Shown here piece after piece: positions 56,576 through 64,000 of a stretch of DNA of 64,000 nucleotides. This stretch comes from Tubiluchus corallicola (Eukaryota > Priapulida > Priapulimorpha > Priapulimorphida > Tubiluchidae). Made by a program: the position numbers and the translations under genes. Numbering within the stretch: the stretch's first letter is position 1; each line of letters starts with the position of its first letter. Where the stretch lies: NCBI GenBank assembly GCA_030141605.1, contig JAQGDQ010000011.1, forward strand, positions 186,001 to 250,000, read 5' to 3'. The notes under the pieces were generated by a model. That model had not been told where the DNA came from. It saw only the letters and a list, made by a program, of their open reading frames with translations, and did no database searches.

Positions 56576-57681
56576 AAGTTTTGAGGTTATTTACCTCCTC
56601 TGTATGCTTTGTTGCATAAGTTTTTAATAAAAACAAGGAAGAAAGGAAGAAGGCACAGTGTTAGACATGGAAGCACACTATACTATTGTGGGTGCATTGC
56701 TGTTTACTTAGTATTTACCACATGAATTTGTGGATCTTTATGAATAATATAAGCCAGTGTTGTTAAAATAAAAAATGTTGCTAAACATAAAAATCTATCC
56801 ATATGTCCTCCAGTTCCAACATTGCTGAACTTCATTCATTATGCACTCTAAGTGCACATTTGTCTACTGAGCTGTTTCCCTACTGCTGTTGCATAAATAA
56901 TGTTCATTGATTTAATTCAAGGTGTGTTAATGTGCTTGTTGCATGGTTATTAGCCTATGCAACCTTTGTCCAACAGAGTTTATTTTGCTAACACTTTGTA
57001 AAAGCTTAAGTTTTAACAAAGAACATGACTAGCTGTAGTGATTAGGGTATTGTTCATGTAACTAGCTTTACGTCTCACTGATTTCTCCGATTATTCCTTG
57101 TTGAGAATCTGTCAAACCTGCTAATTTATATTTCCCATGGGGTATATTGTTGGAATGCCCTTTGTAGATGCTGACTTTTCCCTGGTAACTATGGCAACGG
57201 CCTATGCTGCCATTGACATTTACTGCCAGCATAAAAGCCACATATTCAGTAGTCCCTTGTTTACTTTCTTCTCCTTCATGATTCATTTGTGGGTGTGTGT
57301 GTGCATGCATTAACCTGCTTTTAGGCCACGCATTAAGCTACAGTGGCATTGTCTTGAATATTGTGTTTGGTCTGTAGTGATAAATTTGTTGTAGATGTGG
57401 GTCCATGCCAACATGTATGGATTGCTGGGGAGTCAGGTAATGCAGTTGGTGCATCCCATTAGTGGGATGTCAGTTTGCAAATGAAATGACTGTGAAATTT
57501 TTAACAAAAGACCTACATGTAAAATCCAATCTGTATTCATAAAATTAGGAGTGCCATAGAGACACTCTATTTAAGAAGGGACAAACAAACGTTGTTAGCT
57601 CTTTGAAAGTCGTAGCTAGAAAAAGATAGTACAGAAATTTGAAAACTGTTACGAATTTAGACATTTTAGGACTTTTCCATG

Positions 57682-57682
<1 letters not shown>
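56576..57682. other. Intergenic or intronic, nothing recognised
   Basis: The stretch between the repeat end and the microsatellite. I looked here for the missing XPNPEP-B exons and found none. Confidence 0.45.
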
Positions 57683-57762
<80 letters not shown>

Positions 57763-57767
57763 AGTGT

Positions 57768-57798
<31 letters not shown>

Positions 57799-57820
57799 CG
57801 CGTGCGTGCGTACGTGCGTA
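57683..57820. repeat. (TG)n microsatellite
   Basis: About 138 bp of TG repeat with minor interruptions, passing into CGTGCGTGCGTACGTGCG at the right. ORFs crossing it on both strands (His-Thr or Val-Cys runs) are artefacts. Confidence 0.95.
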
Positions 57821-58507
57821 AACTTAATGGAATGAGAGAAAAACAACTAACAGCCTTCTGCGATTGCACTGTATTATTTGCTGTTATTATTTCACTCACT
57901 AAACAAACAAAACCACAGGAAAATAAAATCATGTACATATTGTTGGCAAACATACTTTTAACAGAAAAACAGATGTTGTAGCAGCATATTCTTGACATGT
58001 TTTCATAGAAAAAGCAGGTAAATTCTCCTGAAACACAAACTTGCAACGTTCACTTAAAATATACACATGCATCGCATTTGTGAACTAATGAAAAAGTTCA
58101 AAACCACTTTTACATGCATGGAGAAATACACATTCAAAACAATCCGGAACAGTTCAGGTTATCTTTTATCGAACAATACTAATTGGGGGTGGGGGAGTTG
58201 CGAGGACAATATTGACTAGAAGTTGTTTTTTGTTAACAGCTGAATTAAGCACGTCTATTGTTTGTGCCTTTCTCGTGCTTTCAACTCTAGCAGAATTTGG
58301 TAATAAACGGTTCAATGTATATGTCAAGTTCTGCTAATTTGTGCAAGTAGTTTTTATATTTGATGTTACAAATGCTAACCCATTCTGTGAGTGCCAGTGT
58401 GTCTGCTACCCCATTTTTTACATTGTAAATGTTTTAAAACTAGCAATTTCAATGTTCCAAAGGCTTTGTTGAAGTCTTAAATCGTAAAGCCTTTAATTTT
58501 ATGGCAT

Positions 58508-59458
58508 CTAGACATTCCTGAACAGATTTTGTAAAGCACTTCTGAATTCTGGCAGCTTTGCTATGTACACAAGAACATTTACCATCGAATTGCAAAAGAC
58601 GAGTAAACTACACCATTCTTCTAATGCTTGTGGCACACCGCAGGTTTTGCAGAAGTACCGAAGTGGCTCAACAATGTTAAATGGTGTCCAGGCGATGTAG
58701 TAAAAGCCAACAGTAAGTGCAAGTGCTTTGGCCAGCTTTATTTTAGAGCGATATTGCATTGTCGAGAAGTTTTCGCCCTGGGAAGTTGCCGTTACCGTTG
58801 CTACGTTTATCATCCATGCTTGCTTCAGTGCCGCTCTTGCAATCCTTGTGTAGAAAATCGTAATTAAAATTGCGGAGACATACTGTGTCTGTAGTCGACC
58901 GTAAATTATGCTGCTTTGAAACATACCATCATTCGATGGAGTGCATCGGTACACGAAGCCTTTCTCCTTTTCGCTGTAAACATACAACACAGGCACGCTT
59001 GTAAAAAATACTAGATTTATTATCCATATGAATGCTGTTAATACCTTTACACGTTTTGTTGATAGTATTGTATGATATGTTAACGGATGCACAATGCTTA
59101 CGTATCTTTCCATTGAGGCAAAAACATAGAACCATAATGATAAACCAAAAGCACATAAAGAAAACATGTGTAGTAGAGAACAGTAAACAATTGTATCAGT
59201 TTCATTTGGTAAGAAGAAGAAGGTTAAGGCGTACCATATCCCATATACACCACACAGTGCATCGGCTATTGCTAGATTGCAAAAAATGTAATAAGGTGTC
59301 GTGTGCAGTGCATCGGATCTGACAATCGTAATTATAACCACAATGTTACAAGTGACCACAGCAAAGCCTATGAATAGATAAATCACGTTGAGTATGTCGG
59401 TATAAGTTGATTCAAGTTCCTCCGCTCCTCCTGTTGAATTTGACATGGTTCCAACCAT
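58508..59458 (-). CDS. Rhodopsin-class GPCR, array gene 1
   Basis: An intronless seven-transmembrane receptor of 316 residues. The open frame extends further upstream, but the first ATG is at 59458. Visible marks are SNSTGG glycosylation near the N-terminus, TM1 with FAVVTCNIVVIITI, TM2 with NLAIADALCGVYG, Cys before TM3 and Cys in ECL2 (YRCTPS), MERYVSIVHPL in place of DRY, TM6 with AWTPFNI, and TM7 with NSMVNVLVYIAKLPEF. The NPxxY Pro is Val. CKTCG forms a CxxC in ECL3. The ligand is unknown. The TM2 and TM7 patterns recall amine/MECA-like receptors. It is about 75-80 percent alike to the gene at 61771. Confidence 0.88.
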   Translation of the reverse strand: MVGTMSNSTGGAEELESTYTDILNVIYLFIGFAVVTCNIVVIITIVRSDALHTTPYYIFCNLAIADALCGVYGIWYALTFFFLPNETDTIVYCSLLHMFSLCAFGLSLWFYVFASMERYVSIVHPLTYHTILSTKRVKVLTAFIWIINLVFFTSVPVLYVYSEKEKGFVYRCTPSNDGMFQSSIIYGRLQTQYVSAILITIFYTRIARAALKQAWMINVATVTATSQGENFSTMQYRSKIKLAKALALTVGFYYIAWTPFNIVEPLRYFCKTCGVPQALEEWCSLLVFCNSMVNVLVYIAKLPEFRSALQNLFRNV

Positions 59459-59944
59459 TTTGTTGTAATCCACTTTGTGCAACTATTGAAATTCTATAAC
59501 TGCAGTGTAAAATTGAAAGGGCACGTTCTAAAATACCTCTGATTTTCTTTCAGTTAATCATAGAGATACAGTCGCCAATGTTTTTAATTTCCGGCAGCTT
59601 TGTTTGCAACTTACATTAATTGTGAATTAAACAAGACTGATTGCATTGCAAATTATGTCTTGTATCATCAAATATGCTTTTGCGTCAACATAATTTTGCA
59701 TTCATGCTTTTGTACATAGAACAATAACATTTATTCTTGCTGCATTTATTGCACTGCGATAACGATGTCTGGACAGCTGAAATGTTATCATTGCATAACA
59801 AATTGTATACTAACATATTATATTGATGTTTCTTTGTACTATTTTTACATTTAGTAATGAAGTTGAAAGCTGCATTAGGATTTCCAGGAGAGTAAATAAT
59901 GTTTCAAATGCAATTTTTTGTAAATACCTCACTGTAATTTAATA

Positions 59945-60085
59945 GTTTGCAAACATGCAGAGCCTTCATCAGCTGAAAACAGCAAAGAACAACTAACAAA
60001 AACTCATTTTTCACGTGTATGCATTCTAAAACTGTGTAGGTTTTTTAGTTAATCAAACCTTAATTAATCCATAATTCAATTTATT
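59945..60085. repeat. Duplicated array spacer, unit 1
   Basis: The words CATGCAGAGCCTTCATCAGC, CGTGTATGCATTCTAAAAC and TTAATTAATCCATAATTCA align with 63244-63380. This shows that the spacer was copied along with the receptor genes. Confidence 0.75.
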
Positions 60086-60326
60086 TTTACAACATATTTT
60101 TTATTTATTTGATACCCTTTTGGTTAGCCTACTGTTAGACAACTTGCATCTTAAAACAGTCATTTAAAGTAATCAGTTTTACAGTTTTAAAGGGTCACCA
60201 TAAATATGCAATATTAGATTAAAAGCCATAAATTATACCAACTCTAGTAGTAAAACAGTGATCCCCAACAGAACACGAACTTAAACTAGATTGCGAAAGA
60301 AAGATTGAATGTCTTTCACTCTTTTG

Positions 60327-60530
60327 CTAATTTGCACTCATGAGCGGTAATAATCTTGGGATCAGTGGGTTTCTTGGTTTTGTTTTGGGAATCCTCCAGG
60401 TTTGCTGCAAACATGGCAGCATTAATTTAAGGATTAACCAGGAAAGCAGGTTCAACCAGTTGTAACTTTTAGAGTCTAGATTGCATGTTTCGTATGCGAA
60501 CAAGAGAAATATCATAAGTGATGTTGGGAG
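60327..60530 (-). pseudogene. GPCR pseudogene fragment
   Basis: The minus strand reads FLLFAYETCNLDSKSYNWLN, matching FLLFMCETCGLDAENYDWFN of the receptor at 63389. After a frameshift, LEDSQNKTKKPTDPKIIT matches LEDFRNELKKLLHPKIIT of the same gene. Only TM6-TM7 and the tail remain. It sits in the array at the place corresponding to the gene at 63389-64000. Confidence 0.8.
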
Positions 60531-60539
60531 GTGATTGCT

Positions 60540-61770
60540 GCCCCCTGTGCAGAAAAAACTGAAAAATCGACAAACCTATGAGAAAGAGCATTTAATTTTG
60601 GGCGAAAACACTTGTTTTAATATGTAGTACCACTGCTATTCACAGCTCGGCCAACCATAAGTGGACAAGGGTACAATTCATACTTTGTTTTTCAATGGGA
60701 ATGGTGTCATTTCTTCAAAAACTTCATCGACATTTAATTCCTGATAATAGGAGATGGAGAGAGCTTTAAAAAACACTTTAAAAAAGAAATATTAAAATAA
60801 TTAAATTAAAAATTAAGTTTGTGTCTACTTTTGTGATAACGTTTAAATATAGTGGGGTTATCATTTCCTGACATTGTACATGTTCATATTTTTGTTTGGT
60901 ATATTCAGTACTTTCTACATAGAGACTATGCAGTATTCACTACCATCTCATTTGATTTCTTCTCTGGCCTGATGCTGAATTGTGGAGGTGTTCGTGCATT
61001 AGTCTGCTTATGTTTGGTTCAGCATGTTGTTGACAATTGTGCTCCATGTAGTTTGGTTAGGTGTTGGATGGAGGCTGTTTCTGAGTTGCCAGTTTTGCTT
61101 TTGCTTATTGAAGTGTTGGGAACAAGCACAAGTTTGTTACATTTGTTTTTATTATTCAAAGCTGTGCGCTGTGAATGTTTGCTGTATAATTTCATGATGT
61201 AAATGCATGTTTCTTGCCTGTAGTGTCAAATAAATGTGTCTATCATTTGCTTCAGTGCTCTTTGCTTGGGCTGTATTTGAAGGAAGGCCAAGCAATATGC
61301 CAAGGGGAGGGGGAGTTAAAAGTTCTTACTTAGAAAATAGAAAATTTATAGAAAAACTTGAAAGTTTACTGAGGCACAAAATTTAGTGCTTTTTCTAGTA
61401 TTTGTTGGCAGATCAATTTTGCCTAGCCTATTGTACAAAAAGCAATTTTTGATGGAATTTGGGCTCATTTCAAATAATTTAAGGTCTACCGAAAGTTATA
61501 TGTTAATGACTCCTCCTATATTTTACTTTGGTTAACTTACTTGCCGATTTTTCTTTGTTCAAGAGAAAAACTGCTCCTTCTGTCTCATGCTATGTCTACC
61601 CTCTTCTACTTCATCAGTAGGTGCATTGAAAAAGGAAGAATAAGCTAAAAGTAGCAACTTCAGCTCTTCCGAAATGTTATCAAGCAAAATTATATCATGG
61701 TAATGCAACTTTGATCAAAAATTGTGCAAATATGCAATGGTATTAGACTCTCAAATCATTTAGTATTATA
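60540..61770. other. Array spacer, mostly unrecognised
   Basis: It should contain the decayed upstream part of the pseudogene, but I could not recognise it. A Leu/Val/Cys-rich ORF at 60852-61202 (+) lacks an ATG and looks non-coding. AAATAAATG near 61229 could be a polyadenylation signal. Confidence 0.4.
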
Positions 61771-62730
61771 TTAGTCCTTTCTGAACAGTTTCTGCAAAGC
61801 ATTTCTAAATTCTGGTAGTTTTGCTATGTACACAAATATGTTTACTATTGAATTGCAAAAGACGAGCAAACTACACCATTCTGCCAAGCCTTCTGACAGG
61901 CCACAGGTTTTGCAGAAGTACCGAACCGCCTCGATAATGTTAAATGGTGTCCAGGAGATGTAGTAAAAGCCAACAGTAAGTGCAAGTGCTCTGGCCAGCT
62001 TTAGTTTTGAGCGAAGTTGCATTGTCGAGAAGTTTTCACCCTGGGAAGTTGCCGTTACCATTGCTACGTTTATCATCCGTGCTTGCTTCAATGCCGCTCT
62101 TGCAATGCTTATGTAAAAAATCGTAATTAAGATTGCGGAAAGGCACTGTGCCTGGAGTCGAGTGTAAATTATGCTGCTTTGAAACATGCCATCATTTGAC
62201 GGGGAGCATCTGTAAACGGTGGCCTTTTCACTGTAAATGTACATTACAGGTGCATATGTAAACAATGTTAGATTTGTTATCCATATGAATGCTGTTAATA
62301 CCTTTACACGTTTTACTGATAGAATGCTATGGTATCTTAACGGATACACAACACTTGCGTATCTTTCCATTGAGGCGACAACGTAAAATGATAACGATAA
62401 ACCAAATACACATAAGCAAAATGTGTACATTAGAGAACATTGAATGATACTATCAGTTTCATTCGGTAAGAAGAAAAAGGTTAAGGCATACCATATCCCA
62501 TATACACCACACAGTGCATCGGCTATTGCTAGATTGCAAAAAATGTAATAAGGTGTCGTGTGCAGTTCATCTGAGCTTGCGATTGTAATTATAACCACAA
62601 TGTTGCATGTGACCACTGCAAAGCCTATAAGTAGATAAATGACGTTGAGTATATCGGTGTAAGTCGATTCAAGCTGCTCCACTCCTCCTGTAGAATTTGA
62701 CACAACTTTAACTGTATTGTTATATTCCAT
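61771..62730 (-). CDS. Rhodopsin-class GPCR, array gene 2
   Basis: An intronless receptor of 319 residues starting at the ATG at 62730 (MEYNNTVKVV). It is a close paralogue of the gene at 58508. It shares SNSTGG near the N-terminus, NLAIADALCGVYG in TM2, MERYASVVYPL after TM3, SWTPFNI in TM6, CKTCG in ECL3 and NIFVYIAKLPEF in TM7, again without the NPxxY Pro. ICL3 keeps MINVAMVTATSQGENFSTMQ. A leader of 22 nt follows a gttacag acceptor. Its start lies about 3.27 kb from that of gene 1, giving the period of the array. Confidence 0.9.
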   Translation of the reverse strand: MEYNNTVKVVSNSTGGVEQLESTYTDILNVIYLLIGFAVVTCNIVVIITIASSDELHTTPYYIFCNLAIADALCGVYGIWYALTFFFLPNETDSIIQCSLMYTFCLCVFGLSLSFYVVASMERYASVVYPLRYHSILSVKRVKVLTAFIWITNLTLFTYAPVMYIYSEKATVYRCSPSNDGMFQSSIIYTRLQAQCLSAILITIFYISIARAALKQARMINVAMVTATSQGENFSTMQLRSKLKLARALALTVGFYYISWTPFNIIEAVRYFCKTCGLSEGLAEWCSLLVFCNSIVNIFVYIAKLPEFRNALQKLFRKD

Positions 62731-63243
62731 TTTGTACAACAGTTTTGAAATTCTGTAACTATTATCAAATATAAAGCGCACTTCGTAAAAATCTGGAGCC
62801 TCTTTTGGTTTAATTGTGGGACACCATCCTCAATGATTTCAGTTGCCTGGTATTGTAACACTTACTTGCATTTGTTGCACATGAAAGAGGTTGAAGCTTT
62901 TACGGTCAGTTATTGCTATGAAGAAACATACTCCGCATTAATGGTTCTTCGTGTGAACACCATTTGTAAATTTTGCGTGTAGAAATATTACTACTTATTC
63001 TGCGTACTCCATTTATTTCAGCGTTTGTTATTTGTGCAAATATTGTGATTTGTTTGCTTGCACTACATTAACGACGTGACAATACACTAGCATGATCGTA
63101 GTAGCGTAACATTTCTTTGTTTAAATTTGCATTCTTTTTGTACCAGCTTGTGTACATTAGAATTGAAAGTTGTACAAGCTTTTCTAAGTCAGTAAATAAA
63201 CTTCATATGTAGGTTTTGTGAATAGTCTATGTAATTTATCAAT

Positions 63244-63380
63244 TTTTAACATGCAAAGCTTCCAATAGCTGAAGACAACAATGAACAGTAAACAAAAACA
63301 TGTTTACATAAGCGAGCATCCTGAAACCGTGTAATTTCCTTCATTTGATCAAAATGTAATTAATCCATAATTCACTTCAC
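63244..63380. repeat. Duplicated array spacer, unit 2
   Basis: It matches 59945-60085 over CATGCAAAGCTTCCAATAGC, AACAAAAACATG and GTAATTAATCCATAATTCAC, with many substitutions. Confidence 0.72.
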
Positions 63381-63388
63381 ATATTTTA

Positions 63389-64000
63389 CTAATTCAGACA
63401 ACAGGTGGTGATGATCTTGGGATGAAGAAGTTTCTTGAGTTCATTTCTGAAATCTTCCAGCTTCACTACATACACGACGACATTCGTTAGCGAGTTAGCA
63501 CTAGCGAGTAGGTTGAACCAGTCGTAATTTTCGGCGTCTAAACCGCACGTCTCGCACATGAACAGCAGAAATGTTCCTATCAGCAAAGGTATCCAAGTCG
63601 CATAATACAAGCCAATTGTCAGAGCTAATGTTTTGGCAAGTTTCAGCTTCCTGTGAAGCCGTCCTCTGGACCCATTAGAGTTGTGAATTGCAGCCACTGC
63701 TTGTTCTACCATTCTCCTTTGTTTGATTGCCGCGTTGACGATACCAATGTAACAAACAGCTATAATTGATAACATTGCAAGTGTGCACGTGACGAAAAAG
63801 AAAAAATTAACTTTCATGAATAGGCTGCCAGGCGGTGGCAGACAGTTCGTCAACTCAGTATCGCTGTCTTTTAAATGCAGTATGATCATTATAAAGAACA
63901 AGGTTCCGTGTCCGAGCCACGTCGCGGCTATGGAGGCTTTCGTTCTCCGTGGTGTCAGGAGGTTGTGGTACCTCAGTGGGTGCACGACACTGATGTACCT
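63389..64000 (-). CDS. Rhodopsin-class GPCR, partial at window end
   Basis: The frame is open to base 64000, so the 5' part lies outside. It encodes 203 residues from RYISVVHPL (after the DRY position) to the C-terminus. TM4-TM7 are visible, with IHNSNGSRGRLHRKLKLAKT in ICL3, ATWIPLLIG in TM6, MCETCG in ECL3 and NSLTNVVVYVVKLEDF in TM7 (NPxxY Pro replaced by Val). It is a different subtype from genes 1 and 2, about 40 percent alike to them by eye, and is the parent type of the pseudogene at 60327. Confidence 0.88.
   Translation of the reverse strand, partial: RYISVVHPLRYHNLLTPRRTKASIAATWLGHGTLFFIMIILHLKDSDTELTNCLPPPGSLFMKVNFFFFVTCTLAMLSIIAVCYIGIVNAAIKQRRMVEQAVAAIHNSNGSRGRLHRKLKLAKTLALTIGLYYATWIPLLIGTFLLFMCETCGLDAENYDWFNLLASANSLTNVVVYVVKLEDFRNELKKLLHPKIITTCCLN

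Noticed and set aside
57185-57198. RFX X-box (GTAACTATGGCAAC)
   Set aside because: It matches the consensus, but no ciliary gene starts nearby and IQCB1 is 20 kb away, so it is probably chance.
57649-58046. ORFs of His-Thr or Val-Cys runs
   Set aside because: They are translations of the (TG)n microsatellite.
59459-59482. Upstream extension of receptor 1 with a TTG start
   Set aside because: The frame is open, but the first ATG is at 59458. TTG is not a usual animal start, and the extension contains the 5' leader after the acceptor.
60852-61202. 116-residue Leu/Val/Cys-rich ORF
   Set aside because: It has no ATG at its start, no recognised family and sits in an array spacer; it looks like non-coding DNA.

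Overview
The window is animal nuclear DNA. It is AT-rich, its genes are split by GT-AG introns or carried on single long exons, and it is crowded with degraded transposons. All recognised proteins are metazoan: aminopeptidase P, BPNT1, an HPS6-like protein, NPHP5/IQCB1, NAGLU, an LRR-Ig receptor and rhodopsin-class receptors. The mixture fits a non-vertebrate animal, probably marine, possibly a tunicate or another invertebrate deuterostome. I cannot fix the species from sequence alone. I see no bacterial genes, viral genes or CRISPR arrays.

Layout. 1-12.3 kb (+): the 3' ten coding exons of a divergent aminopeptidase P (XPNPEP-A), starting before the window. 14.5-16.0 kb (-): an LRR-Ig transmembrane protein. 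18.7-19.7 kb (-): BPNT1. 21.6-23.0 kb: a hAT transposon with a transposase relic and a perfect 8-bp target duplication. 23.8-26.0 kb (-): an HPS6-like protein. 26-35.7 kb: repeats, including several LINE reverse-transcriptase tails. 35.7-37.5 kb (+): IQCB1. 38.2-40.6 kb (+): NAGLU. 41.6-43.3 kb: a hAT element containing a 5S-rRNA-derived SINE. 45.8-56.2 kb (+): the first ten coding exons of a canonical XPNPEP1 (XPNPEP-B), whose last exons are not found in the remaining 7.8 kb. 58.5-64 kb (-): a tandem array of rhodopsin-like receptors, made of two complete genes, one pseudogene fragment and one gene cut by the window end.

How the genes relate. The two aminopeptidase P genes are paralogues with matching exon lengths and phases. 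Copy A keeps all five metal ligands but has Leu where a conserved active-site His is expected. The receptor array arose by duplication of a two-gene unit of about 3.3 kb. The other genes have unrelated housekeeping, lysosomal or ciliary roles, and I see no pathway linking them. All eight complete starts have a good 3' splice acceptor 2-35 nt upstream of the ATG. This points to short non-coding first exons or to spliced-leader trans-splicing. BPNT1, IQCB1 and NAGLU are intronless here although their vertebrate orthologues have many exons.

The mobile-element record is the richest part. It includes a four-copy TIR family (one copy carrying a nested Tigger-like element), a second two-copy TIR family, several hAT elements, a tRNA-derived SINE family, the 5S SINE, foldback palindromes and minisatellites.
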